Below, piece by piece: positions 27,779-38,802 of a stretch of 64,000 nt of DNA. The DNA comes from Asaia bogorensis (GTDB lineage Bacteria; Pseudomonadota; Alphaproteobacteria; Reyranellales; Reyranellaceae). The translations under genes were made by a program, and so were the position numbers. Within the stretch, counting starts at the first letter, position 1; every line of letters starts with the position of its first letter. The notes below the pieces were generated by a model, which made no database searches, was not told the DNA's origin, and worked only from the letters and a program-made list of their open reading frames with translations. The stretch is taken from NCBI GenBank assembly GCA_945905835.1, contig CAMDQJ010000005.1, positions 1 to 64,000 on the forward strand. Reading direction: 5' to 3'.

Positions 27779-29472
27779 TCGGCCGCTTGCCGCTTGCCGA
27801 AGCGCTGGCGCGCCTGCTCCTCGGTGTAGTAGCCGCGCTTGAGGTCGCGCTCAACGGACGCACGATCGCGCTTGGCCGGATCGCCGAAGCCACCGCCGCC
27901 CGGCGTCGACACGCGCACGACGTCGCCGACGCCGATCTCGATGTCCTGGTCCTTCGACAGATGCGGCGGATGGTAGGTCTTGCCGCCCTGGTTCACGGCC
28001 ACCGTGTTCACGCCGCCGGCCTCGCCGCCCAGCGCGCCCTGTGGGCCGGTGCGGCCGTGGTCCATCACCATCGAGACGCGTGCTTCGCCGCGCCTGAGCT
28101 TGATGGCGTAGTTGATGCCGAAGCCGCCGCGGAACTCGCCAGCGCCGCCCGAACCCTCGCGCAGCGAGAACTCCTCGAACAGGATGGGATAGAACTGCTC
28201 CAGCACCTCTACCGGCGGCATCTTCGAGATGCCGATGGTCGAGCAGCCGTTGGAAAGGCCATCGCCACCCTGGAAGCCGCCGTAACCGCCGCCGGTGAAG
28301 AGATACATGATGTAGCTGCGATTGCGCTCGGGATCGTAGCCGCCGACGCCGAGATTGCCTGAGGTGCCGGCGGGCGCAGCGAACAGCAGGTCCGGGATCG
28401 CATGCGTCAGCGCGGCAAACACTGCCTCGGCGATGCGCTGGCTCACTTCGGCGGCGCAGCCCGACACCGGCCGCGGGTACTTCGCGTAAAGGAACGTGCC
28501 CTCGGGCTCGACGATCTTCAGCGGCTCGAAGGTGCCGGCATTGATCGGCACCTCGGGGAAGATGTGCTTTATCGCGAGATAGATCGCCGACTTGGTGGTG
28601 GCGATGACGCTGTTCATCGGGCCGCGGCAGGGCGGACTCGAGCCCGTCATGTCGAACAGCAGCTCGTCACCCTTCTTGGTGATCTTCATCTTGATGGTGA
28701 GGGGGGCATCGACGACGCCGTCGCTGTCGACCTGCGAGGTGCCCTGATAGATGCCGTCGGGAATGGCCGCGATCTTGGCGCGCATCTGACGCTCGGCGCG
28801 ATGACGCATCTCGGCGATGGCGGCCTTCACCGTCTCCTCGCCGTAGCGGTCGATCAACGCCGTCAGCCGCACGTCGCCCGTCGTGAGTGCCGCCGCCTGG
28901 GCCTTGATGTCGCCGATTCGCTGGTCGGCGATGCGGATATTGGACAGGATGATCGACAGGATCTCCTGGTCCATCACGCCCTTCTTGAAGAATTTGATCG
29001 GCGGCAGGCGCAGACCTTCCTGCTCGACCTCGGTGGCGCTGGCGGAGAAACCGCCCGGCACCATGCCGCCGACATCCGGCCAGTGGCCGGTATTGGCGAG
29101 CCAGGCGAAGAGCTTGCCCTTGTAGAAGAACGGTTTGACGAACCGCACGTCCATCAAATGGGTGCCGCCGAGATAGGGATCGTTGACGATGAAGACGTCG
29201 CCGGGATCGACCTTGCCGGCATAGTGGCTCTTCACCCGGTCGATCACCGCGCGGCTGGAGAACTGCATGGTGCCGACGAACACCGGTAGCCCGAGCTCGC
29301 CCTGGGCGATCAGCGAGCCGTCCATGGCGTCGTAGATGCCGTCGGAGCGGTCCATGCCTTCGGAAATCACCGGCGAGAAGGCCGAGCGCACGAAGGCGAG
29401 ATCCATCTCGTTGCAGACCTGGATCAGGCCGTTCTGGATGACCGTGAGGGTGACGGGATCGAGGTTGGGCAT
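27775..29472 (-). CDS. Hydantoinase B/oxoprolinase family protein
   Basis: DPVTLTVIQNGLIQVCNEMDLAFVRSAFSPVISEGMDRSDGIYD; DPYLGGTHLMDV; STPGGGGFGDPAKRD. Confidence 0.92.
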   Translation of the reverse strand: MPNLDPVTLTVIQNGLIQVCNEMDLAFVRSAFSPVISEGMDRSDGIYDAMDGSLIAQGELGLPVFVGTMQFSSRAVIDRVKSHYAGKVDPGDVFIVNDPYLGGTHLMDVRFVKPFFYKGKLFAWLANTGHWPDVGGMVPGGFSASATEVEQEGLRLPPIKFFKKGVMDQEILSIILSNIRIADQRIGDIKAQAAALTTGDVRLTALIDRYGEETVKAAIAEMRHRAERQMRAKIAAIPDGIYQGTSQVDSDGVVDAPLTIKMKITKKGDELLFDMTGSSPPCRGPMNSVIATTKSAIYLAIKHIFPEVPINAGTFEPLKIVEPEGTFLYAKYPRPVSGCAAEVSQRIAEAVFAALTHAIPDLLFAAPAGTSGNLGVGGYDPERNRSYIMYLFTGGGYGGFQGGDGLSNGCSTIGISKMPPVEVLEQFYPILFEEFSLREGSGGAGEFRGGFGINYAIKLRRGEARVSMVMDHGRTGPQGALGGEAGGVNTVAVNQGGKTYHPPHLSKDQDIEIGVGDVVRVSTPGGGGFGDPAKRDRASVERDLKRGYYTEEQARQRFGKRQAAE

Positions 29473-29493
29473 GCCTCAATCCCTAGCATGACC

Positions 29494-29886
29494 TCACGCC
29501 GGCGTGAACATCGGCAGCGGCGGGCCGGCACCCTCCGTGGGCTTGAAGACCACCTTCACTGCCTGCTCGCACTTCAACTTGTCGAAGTCGCAGTCGACGA
29601 TGTTGGTCACCATGCGCGGGCCCTCGGCCAGGGTGACATAGGCCATGGCATAAGGCTCCGGCGCGCGGCGCATGACGCTGTAGGAATAGATCGTGCCCTT
29701 GCCCGAGGCCTCGATCCATTCGGTCTTGTCCGAGAAGCAGAAGGGACAGATCGTGCGCGGATAGTGGTGGAGCTGGTTGCAGCTCGTGCATTTGCGCAAC
29801 AGTAGCTTGCCCTTGGCGGCGGCGTCCCAATAGGCCTGCGTCTCCTGGCTGGGAACGGGCGCTGGCAGTTTGCGTTCAGCAGCCAT
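29494..29886 (-). CDS. Zn-ribbon/OB-fold acyl-CoA-associated protein (DUF35 type)
   Basis: YWDAAAKGKLLLRKCTSCNQLHHYPRTICPFC; GTIYSYSVMRR. Confidence 0.88.
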   Translation of the reverse strand: MAAERKLPAPVPSQETQAYWDAAAKGKLLLRKCTSCNQLHHYPRTICPFCFSDKTEWIEASGKGTIYSYSVMRRAPEPYAMAYVTLAEGPRMVTNIVDCDFDKLKCEQAVKVVFKPTEGAGPPLPMFTPA

Positions 29887-29889
29887 GGT

Positions 29890-31062
29890 CTACTCCCTCT
29901 CTAGAATGACGGTCGAGCTACCGTGCCGCAGGCCGAGCGAACCGCCCGTGCCGTGCGCCAGCGCCAGATTGCAGTTCGGCACCTGCACCTTGGGATGCGC
30001 CTCGCCGCGCAACTGCCGCACGGCCTCCAGCACTTTGGTGAGGCCGCCGCGATTGCCGGGATGGTTGCTGCAGAGCCCGCCGCCGTCGGTGTTGAACGGC
30101 AGCTTGCCTGTTCCCGAGATCAGGTTGCCGTCCTGCACCAGCCGCCCGCCCTTGCCCTTCTCGGCAAAGCCCAGATCCTCGAGCTGGATCAGCACGGTGA
30201 TGGTGAAGCTGTCGTAGATCGACACGTACTTGATGTCGCTGGGCTTCACGCCGGCCTCGGCGAAAGCCGCGGCGCCAGTGAAACGCGCGCCGGAATAGGT
30301 GAGATCGACCTTGCCACCCATCTGCGTCTTGATGGCCTCCGAGGCGCCGATCAACTTCACCTTGGGCCGCTTGAGCTTGGCCGCGATCTCCGGCGCCACG
30401 ACGACGATCGCGCCGCCGCCGTCGGTGATGACGCAGCAGTCCAACCGATGCAGCGGATCGGAGATCATCGGCGAGTTCACGACGTCCTCGACCGTGACCA
30501 CGTCCTTCAAGAGCGCATGCGGATTGTATTGCGCATGATGCGAGGCTGCGACCTTGATCCAGGCGAGCTGTTCGGACGTCGTGCCGAACTCGTGCATGTG
30601 GCGCATGGCGCACATGGCGTACATGTTCACCACCGTCGGCCCGTAGGGAAACTCGAACGGCTCGTCCGGCGTCGGCGTGCCGCCGCGAGACCGCGGAACG
30701 GTGCCGGTCGCCATGCCGTCGGCGCGTGGCCGGCCAGCCAGCGTGATCAGCGCCACCTTGCACTTGCCCGCCGCGATCGCCTCGGCGGCATGACCGACAT
30801 GGATCAGGTAGGACGTGCCGCCGCAATCGGTCGAATCGACGTGGCGCGGCTTCAGCCCCATGTATTCGACCATCGACATCGGCCCGAGGCCGGGCGCGTC
30901 GCCGGCGCAGAAGTAGCCGTCGACGTCGTCCTTGGTGAGTCCGGCATCTTCCAGCGCACCCTTGGCCACCTGGGCGTGGATCTGGGCCAGGGAGATATCC
31001 TTGGCGAGCCGTGTCGGATGTTCGTAGATGCCGGCGATATAGGCCTTGCCCTTGATGCTCAT
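29890..31062 (-). CDS. Thiolase family protein (acetyl-CoA acetyltransferase-like)
   Basis: KAYIAGIYEHPTR...; VDSTDCGGTSYLIHVGHAAEAIAAGKCKVALI; GGGLCSNHPGNRGG. Confidence 0.88.
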   Translation of the reverse strand: MSIKGKAYIAGIYEHPTRLAKDISLAQIHAQVAKGALEDAGLTKDDVDGYFCAGDAPGLGPMSMVEYMGLKPRHVDSTDCGGTSYLIHVGHAAEAIAAGKCKVALITLAGRPRADGMATGTVPRSRGGTPTPDEPFEFPYGPTVVNMYAMCAMRHMHEFGTTSEQLAWIKVAASHHAQYNPHALLKDVVTVEDVVNSPMISDPLHRLDCCVITDGGGAIVVVAPEIAAKLKRPKVKLIGASEAIKTQMGGKVDLTYSGARFTGAAAFAEAGVKPSDIKYVSIYDSFTITVLIQLEDLGFAEKGKGGRLVQDGNLISGTGKLPFNTDGGGLCSNHPGNRGGLTKVLEAVRQLRGEAHPKVQVPNCNLALAHGTGGSLGLRHGSSTVILERE

Positions 31063-31185
31063 CGGCGCGCCGTCTCCTTGTGCAATGCAGCGTGCACTCT
31101 GGGCGATTTGGCGATCACGGAAAAGCGACATCTTCTGCCCTGAAAAACCATGTTAGGCTTTTCCAAACTTCAGGGGAGGCTAAAG

Positions 31186-32001
31186 ATGTTCGTTCGTCTT
31201 TTGGGTCTTATTGCGGCGGCGTGCCTCGCCTTCGCGGGCGCCGCCAGCGCGCAGGGCAAGGCCGAGCTGCTGTGGTATAGCCAGGCCGCGTTCATGCTCA
31301 CGACGGTGAGCGGCAAGGTGATCCTGATCGATCCGTGGATCATGGGCGCCACCAAGATCCCGCCCGAGCTCAAGAACCTCGACGCCGCCATCGGCAAGCC
31401 CGACCTCGTCCTGGTGACGCACGGTCACGGCGATCACCTGGGCGACGCCGTCGAGATCGTGAAGAAGCACAACGTGCCGATGTGGGCGCCGGCCGGCCTG
31501 AACCAGTGGCTGGCGACTCTCGGCATCCTGCCGGCCAACCTAGCGCCGCGCATGAACAAAGGCGGCACCATCGAGCCCTTCCCCGGCGTCAAGATCGCCA
31601 TGACGCACGCCGAGCACTCGTCGGAGATGATCCTCAAGGATCCCGCGACCGGCAAGGACACGAGCTATCCGGCGGGCGAGCCGGTCGGCTTCATCATCGA
31701 GCTCGAGAACGGCTTCAAGATCTACCACATGGGTGACACCGGCCTGTTCGGCGACATGAAGTTCATCGGCGAGTACTACAAGCCAGACCTGCTGCTGGTG
31801 CCGATCGGCGGCCACTACGTCATGAGCCCGAAAGACGCCGCCTACGCCACCAAGGAGCTGATCAAGCCCAAGATGGCGTGGCCGATGCACTACGCCTCGA
31901 ACCCGTTCCTCAAGGGCACGCCCGCCGAGTTCAAGGCGGCGCTGGGCACGACGACGATCCAGGTGATCGACGCCGAGCCCGGCACCAAGAAGCAGTTCTA
32001 G
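31186..32001 (+). CDS. Secreted metallo-beta-lactamase-fold metal-dependent hydrolase
   Basis: VLVTHGHGDHLGDAVEI; signal peptide MFVRLLGLIAAACLAFAGAASAQ. Confidence 0.87.
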   Translation: MFVRLLGLIAAACLAFAGAASAQGKAELLWYSQAAFMLTTVSGKVILIDPWIMGATKIPPELKNLDAAIGKPDLVLVTHGHGDHLGDAVEIVKKHNVPMWAPAGLNQWLATLGILPANLAPRMNKGGTIEPFPGVKIAMTHAEHSSEMILKDPATGKDTSYPAGEPVGFIIELENGFKIYHMGDTGLFGDMKFIGEYYKPDLLLVPIGGHYVMSPKDAAYATKELIKPKMAWPMHYASNPFLKGTPAEFKAALGTTTIQVIDAEPGTKKQF

Positions 32002-33212
32002 TCGTCGGCGACGTCACGCGCACCGACGGTGCGCTGACGGAACTCGTCGGGAACGGCGTGACCGACGTCGGTGAAGGCCTTCTTCACCGCCGCGACGGTC
32101 GGGCCGAACACGGCCTTGCGGTTGGTGCGCGCCCAGTCGTTCGACGCCACGATGGTGTCGAGCGAGCCCTGGAATTGCGGCATCACGTAGCGCGCGAACA
32201 GCTCGTAGGAGCGCATCGTGGCCTCGCGGTCGGCCCACTCATGGGCGCGGAACAGCACGCCGCCGAAGCCACCGTTTGAATAGCCCAGCAGCCGCCGGAT
32301 GCCCTTGGCCACGGTGTCGGGTGTGCCGACGAGGGTCGTGCCCATCTTGACGCCCTCGCGCAGCGGATCGTCGGAGCGGCCGGGCGGCCGGCCGAGCGTG
32401 TCCTCGAAATAGGTCACGGTCTCGCGCCGCTCGCCGGCATTGACCTCGCGCAGCGCCTGCTCGTCGTCCTCGGCGACATGCGCGTTGACGACAATGCGCC
32501 ACTTCGAGCGATCGGGCGTATGGCCGTGCTTGGCCGCAGTCTCCTCGTAGATGCCCCATTGCTTGCCGAGCGCCTCGGGACCGCCCGGAATGCCCGCACC
32601 GATGGAGAGCACGCCGACGCCGTGCTTGCCGGCGGCGATCATGCCCGAAGGCGTGATAGTGCTGGCGCAGGCGATGGGGAAATGCGGATAGCTGTAAGGC
32701 GCGAGATGGAGCCGCGCTTCCTTGAGCTCGAACCAGTCGGTCTTCATGGTGACCGGCTCCTCGCACTTCAGCAGCGCCATGATGGCGGCCAGCGACTCTT
32801 CCATACGCGGTCGCTGGGTCGAAGGATCGATGCCCATCATATAGGCATCCGACGGCAGCGCGCCCGGGCCGCAGCCCAGCATGGTCCGCCCGCGCGACAT
32901 ATGGTCAAGCTGCACGAAGCGGTTGGCCACCATCAGCGGGTGGTGATAGGGCAGGCTGGTGACGCCCGAGCCGAGGCGGATATAGCGCGTGCGCTCGATC
33001 AGCGCGCCGATGAACACTTCCGGCGAAGCGATGGTCTCCCAGCCGGCGGAGTGGTGCTCGCCAATCCAGGCCTCGTCGAATCCCAGCTCGTCGATCCACT
33101 CGACCAGCTCCATGTCGCGCGCCATGCCGAGCGTCGGATTCTCGCCGACGCGATGGAACGGCGCCAGGAAGATGCCGAATGTCAGACCCTTGTGATTGCC
33201 GGTTTGTGCCAT
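31998..33212 (-). CDS. LLM class flavin-dependent oxidoreductase
   Basis: DELGFDEAWIGEHHSAGWETIASPEVFIGALIERTRYIRLGSGV. Confidence 0.92.
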   Translation of the reverse strand: MAQTGNHKGLTFGIFLAPFHRVGENPTLGMARDMELVEWIDELGFDEAWIGEHHSAGWETIASPEVFIGALIERTRYIRLGSGVTSLPYHHPLMVANRFVQLDHMSRGRTMLGCGPGALPSDAYMMGIDPSTQRPRMEESLAAIMALLKCEEPVTMKTDWFELKEARLHLAPYSYPHFPIACASTITPSGMIAAGKHGVGVLSIGAGIPGGPEALGKQWGIYEETAAKHGHTPDRSKWRIVVNAHVAEDDEQALREVNAGERRETVTYFEDTLGRPPGRSDDPLREGVKMGTTLVGTPDTVAKGIRRLLGYSNGGFGGVLFRAHEWADREATMRSYELFARYVMPQFQGSLDTIVASNDWARTNRKAVFGPTVAAVKKAFTDVGHAVPDEFRQRTVGARDVADD

Positions 33213-33292
33213 AAAACCCTCCGTAGACGGCAACCGTAGCACGCGGGCAGCGTTGACCGAAGGCGCATGCCGCGATACGCGGAATGCCCACC

Positions 33293-34399
33293 ATGACCGA
33301 AATCGACGCCCGGCCGCTCAACCGATTCACCATTCTCGAGGTGAACGATCCGGCTGCGCCCATGTGCCTGCGGCTGGCCACGTCGATGGCCGGCAAGATC
33401 GCGGCCGATCTCGGCGCCGACGTGCTCAAGATCGAGCCCAAGGGTGGCGATCCGGTGCGCCGCATGCCGCCGATGCTGAGCCCGGGCCAGAGCGCGCTGT
33501 TCCAGTTCCTCAACACCTCCAAGCGGTCGATGGTCCTCGACCTCTCAGCCGATGCCGACCGCGAAACCTTCGGCCACCTGCTCGACCGCGCCGATGCCTG
33601 CCTGTTCGAGGAGCCCGCGTCGGTCGCCGGCCTCATTCGCGCCGGCAAGGCGGCGGCGATCGAGATCGCGCCCTTTCCGGTCGAAATGAACGCCAGCCAG
33701 CCGGTGAGCGAGTTCACCGTGCTGGCATTGGCCGGCCTCCTGCACATGGTGGGCGAGCCCGAGCGCAAGCCGCTCCGGCTGGGCGGGCACCAGGCGTCCT
33801 ATGCCGCGGGCCTCACCGCCTTCACCGGCCTGGCCGCGGCGCTGGCCGCACGTGAGGCCGGAAAGCCGGTACCGAAAGTGCGCGTCTCGCTGGTCGAGGT
33901 CATGCAGTGGGTGAACTGGAAGTCGGCATCGGCGGCCGCCGCCTCGGGTGCGTCGCCAGCGCGCGAGGGCAAGCAGTCGGAATTCCAGATCGTGCCCTGC
34001 CGAGACGGCCACGTCGCCGTGGTCTACACCGTCACGCAATGGCCGGCGACGCGCGCGCTGATCGGCGACCGGCGCTTGGCCGACGCCAAATTCAACACCC
34101 GCGCCGGCCGCCGCCAGAACATCGCCGAGCTCTACGACATCATCCGCCCGTGGTTCACCGACAAGACCCGCGAGCAGATCCAGGAAGCGGCACAGCACGA
34201 GGGCGTGCCGTTCGGTCCGATCTTCTCGCCGGCCGAGCTGCTGGAGACCGAGCAATACGTAGTGCGGGAGTTCCTCGCCAACCTCTATCATCCCACGCTC
34301 GGCAAGCTGCGCCTGCCGCAACTGCCGGTGCAGTGGAACGGCCGATCCTTCTCGCCCAAGGCGGCACCCGAGCTCGGCGCCTCGGAGCGCTTCCTGTGA
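33293..34399 (+). CDS. CaiB/BaiF CoA-transferase family protein (first of tandem pair)
   Basis: ADLGADVLKIEPKGGDPVRR; LNTSKRSMVLDL; class III CoA-transferase architecture. Confidence 0.85.
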   Translation: MTEIDARPLNRFTILEVNDPAAPMCLRLATSMAGKIAADLGADVLKIEPKGGDPVRRMPPMLSPGQSALFQFLNTSKRSMVLDLSADADRETFGHLLDRADACLFEEPASVAGLIRAGKAAAIEIAPFPVEMNASQPVSEFTVLALAGLLHMVGEPERKPLRLGGHQASYAAGLTAFTGLAAALAAREAGKPVPKVRVSLVEVMQWVNWKSASAAAASGASPAREGKQSEFQIVPCRDGHVAVVYTVTQWPATRALIGDRRLADAKFNTRAGRRQNIAELYDIIRPWFTDKTREQIQEAAQHEGVPFGPIFSPAELLETEQYVVREFLANLYHPTLGKLRLPQLPVQWNGRSFSPKAAPELGASERFL

Positions 34400-35535
34400 G
34401 CGCCAACACGAATACGGGCATTCTCGCTGGCGTACGCGTGCTGGATTTCGGCCTGCTGACGGCCGGCGCCAATACCTCGGCCATGCTAGCCGATCTCGGC
34501 GCCGACGTGATCAAGATCGAGTCGGGCGCCTATCTCGATCCCTTTCGCGTCGTCGGCAAGCCCGACGACAAGGCGGGCTGGTGGAACCGCTCGCCGCAGT
34601 TCCGCTTCACCAACCGCAACAAGCGCGGGCTGGCGCTCAATCTCAAGGACCCCGCGGGCCAGCGCGTCGTCAAGGAACTGGCGCCGCATTGCCACGTCGT
34701 GGTCGAGAATTTCCGCCGTGGCGTGCTCGACCGCGCAGGCCTCGGCTTCGAAGCCTTGCGTGCCCTCAATCCGTCGATCGTCTTCGCCGCCATCTCGAGC
34801 CAGGGCGACACCGGGCCGGAACGCATGAACGTGTCGTTCGGATCGACGCTCGACGCCACCTCGGGCATCGCGGCCCTCACGGGCTACGAGGGCGAGGAGC
34901 CGCGCATCTCCGGCATGGACGTCAACTACCCCGACCAGATCGTCTCGCTGTTCGCCGCCGGCATGGTGATCACCGCGGTCATGGAGGCGCGGCGAACCGG
35001 CAAGGGCTGCTTCCTCGATTTCTCCCAGCGCGAGGTCGCCTCCTTCACCATCGGCGAGGAAATCCTCGCCGCCGCCGCCGACCCCGCGCGACGGGCGCAT
35101 CGCATCGGCAACCACGAGGAGGGCGTCGCCCAGCAGGACGCCTATCTCTGCAAGGACGGACGCTGGGTCGCCATCACCCTGCCGCGCCACGACGACGAAG
35201 CCGGCGCGTTCTGCGCCACGGTCGACAGCGAGACGGCGGTCACCGCGCTGCAGGCCTGCGGCATCGCCGCCGCGGCGAGCAACGACGGCGCCGACCTCTT
35301 GCGCGACACGGCGCTGAGCGGCGTGACCCTGGCGCGCGACGCCGGTGGCGGCCTGGTCAAGGGCCTGCCCTACCGTCTCGACGATGCCGGCGTGCGCGTC
35401 GAGCGTGCCGCACCCGACCTTGGCCAGCATACGGCCGAGATATTGCACGAAGTACTGGGCTACGACGACCGGCAGATCGCCAAACTGGCCGAAGCGGGTG
35501 TCACCTCGACGACGCCGACAATAAAAGAGGTCTGA
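34396..35535 (+). CDS. CaiB/BaiF CoA-transferase family protein (second of tandem pair)
   Basis: GVRVLDFGLLTAGANTSAMLADLGADVIKIESG; NRNKRGLALNLKDPAG; GTG start overlapping upstream TGA. Confidence 0.88.
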   Translation: MSANTNTGILAGVRVLDFGLLTAGANTSAMLADLGADVIKIESGAYLDPFRVVGKPDDKAGWWNRSPQFRFTNRNKRGLALNLKDPAGQRVVKELAPHCHVVVENFRRGVLDRAGLGFEALRALNPSIVFAAISSQGDTGPERMNVSFGSTLDATSGIAALTGYEGEEPRISGMDVNYPDQIVSLFAAGMVITAVMEARRTGKGCFLDFSQREVASFTIGEEILAAAADPARRAHRIGNHEEGVAQQDAYLCKDGRWVAITLPRHDDEAGAFCATVDSETAVTALQACGIAAAASNDGADLLRDTALSGVTLARDAGGGLVKGLPYRLDDAGVRVERAAPDLGQHTAEILHEVLGYDDRQIAKLAEAGVTSTTPTIKEV

Positions 35536-35537
35536 GC

Positions 35538-36506
35538 ATGGCCCGCGCCGAAGTGCAGAATCTGATGGGCCGCATGGCTATCCCCGCGATCGCCGCCCCG
35601 ATGTTCCTCGTCTCCAACCCGGCGCTGACGCTCGCCTGCTGCGCCGAAGGCATCATGGGCAGCTTCCCGGCGCACGGCACGCGTAGCCGCGAGGAGTTCC
35701 AGGCCTGGCTCGACGAGATGCAGGAGGGCATGAAGCGCCTCGAGGATACCGGCAGGACGATCGCGCCATGGGCGGTGAACCTGGTCGTGCACGCGTCGAA
35801 CCCGCGCTATCCCGGCGATCTCGAGCTGGTCGAGAAATACAAGGTGCCGGTCGTGCTGACCTCGAAGGGTGCGCCGGGTGACGCCATCAAGCGCATCCAC
35901 GGCTGGGGCGCCGTGGCGCTGCACGACATCGCCAACCGCCGCCACGCCGAGAAGGCACTGGAGGCCGGCGTCGACGGTGTCATCGCCGTGGCGGGCGGCG
36001 CCGGCGGCCATACCGGCACGATCAATCCCTTCGCGTTGATGAATGAGGTGCGCCAGCTCGGCGACCATTTCGCCATCGTTCTGGCGGGCGGCCAGACAAC
36101 TGGCCGCGATGTGCTTGCGGCCGAAGTGATGGGCGCCGATCTCGCCTATATCGGCACGCGCTTCATCGCCACCAAGGAGGCGATGGCCGCCGACACTCAC
36201 AAGGACATGATCGTGAAGACGCGCGCCACCGACGTGTTCTTCAGCGCCTCGATCGACGGCGCGCCCGCCAACTGGCTGACGCCCAGCCTTCTCGCCGCCG
36301 GCGTCGACCTCGACGTGCTGCGCACGATGCTGCCCGGCAAGATCGTCTCCAGCCAGGAGAACAAGAAGCGCTGGAAGGACATCTATACGGCGGGCCACGG
36401 CGTCGGGAACATCGAGGACGTCCCGGCCGCCGCCGACCTCTGCCGCCGGTTGATCGCACAATACAAAGAGGCCAAGGCCGCGCTGCCGCGCATGGCAGCG
36501 GCGTGA
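35538..36506 (+). CDS. Nitronate monooxygenase family flavoprotein
   Basis: IPAIAAPMFLVSNPALTLACCAEGIMGSFPAHGTRS; AVAGGAGGHTG; GADLAYIGTRFIAT. Confidence 0.9.
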   Translation: MARAEVQNLMGRMAIPAIAAPMFLVSNPALTLACCAEGIMGSFPAHGTRSREEFQAWLDEMQEGMKRLEDTGRTIAPWAVNLVVHASNPRYPGDLELVEKYKVPVVLTSKGAPGDAIKRIHGWGAVALHDIANRRHAEKALEAGVDGVIAVAGGAGGHTGTINPFALMNEVRQLGDHFAIVLAGGQTTGRDVLAAEVMGADLAYIGTRFIATKEAMAADTHKDMIVKTRATDVFFSASIDGAPANWLTPSLLAAGVDLDVLRTMLPGKIVSSQENKKRWKDIYTAGHGVGNIEDVPAAADLCRRLIAQYKEAKAALPRMAAA

Positions 36507-36797
36507 ATTCCAAAAATCCGCATCGACCGTCTCGCCAAGACCTTCGGCGAGGACGGCGTTCGGACAGTGGCACTGGAAGATTTTTCGCTCACCGTCGATG
36601 AGGGCGAGTTCGTCTGCATCGTGGGACCGAGCGGCTGCGGCAAGACCACGGTGCTGCGGGAGGGCATGGGGCTGGAACTGGAACCCAACGCCTGCCTCGG
36701 CATGGTCCGGGTGAACATCGGGGCCGGCGTCATTGTTACAGAGCGCGGTGCGGAAGAGCTGAATTCGCTCGCGACTCGGGTCCAGCACGTGCGCTAG
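36503..36797 (+). pseudogene. Chimeric remnant: ABC ATPase N-terminus (Walker A) joined to a C-terminal fragment resembling M24 metallopeptidase
   Basis: [94 protein letters not shown]; likely GTG start 36503 out of frame by one A in AAAAA 36512-36516. Confidence 0.65.
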
Positions 36798-36826
36798 GCT
36801 GCCCCGGAGTTGGGGGTCAAAACACC

Positions 36827-37932
<1,106 letters not shown>

Positions 37933-37933
<1 letters not shown>

Positions 37934-38802
37934 TGCGCAGGCTGGGCAGCGTCACCATCGAGAAGGTCGAGGAGATCTGCGGCGCCGGCTTCAAGCCCGC
38001 GCGCATGTTCCCCAAGTTCAACCAGGAAGCCTTCGATGCGCAAAAATCCTGGATGGTGCCCGACCATGTCGAGCCCGGCAGCGACCGCCTCGTCGGCTCG
38101 GTGCACACCTGGATCGTCAAGACGCCGAAGCACACCATCCTGATCGACACCTGCCTCGGCAACCACAAGCAGCGCACCAACCCCGGCTGGCGCAACCTCG
38201 ACACGCCTTTCCTCGACCGCCTGCGCGCCTGCGGCTGCGATCCCGATTCGGTCGATCTCGTGATGTGCACGCACCTGCATGTTGATCATGTCGGCTGGAA
38301 CACCCAGCTCGTCGACGGCCGCTGGGTGCCGACCTTCAGGAACGCCAAGTACCTCTTTGCCAAACGCGAGTACGCGCACTGGGAAAGCGAGCGCAAGTCG
38401 AACGACCACGTGAACGACGGTTCGTTCGACGATTCGGTGCTGCCGATCGTCGAGGCCGGCAAGGCGGTGATGATCGACCGGGATTCCCAGCCCGACCCGC
38501 TGCTCACCATCGCCGACTATCCCGGCCACACGCCGGGCTCGATCGCCATCAATCTGAAAGACGGCGGCCGCGAGGCCTGCTTCTCGGGCGACATCATGCA
38601 TCATCCGATCCAGGTCTATCATCCCGACTGGTCGAGCCAGTTCTGCACCGACCAGGATTTGTCGGCCAGGTCGCGACGCAAGCTGCTGGAGAACTGCGTC
38701 GAGAAGAACGCCCTGCTCTGCCCGGCCCACTTCCCCGGCGCCAATGCCGGCTACATCAAGCCAGAGGGCAACGCCTTCCGCATCGAGTGGGACCGCGCGT
38801 GA
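37933..38802 (+). CDS. MBL-fold metallo-hydrolase
   Basis: MCTHLHVDHVGWNTQL; DYPGHTPGSIAI; ATG overlapping the upstream TGA. Confidence 0.92.
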
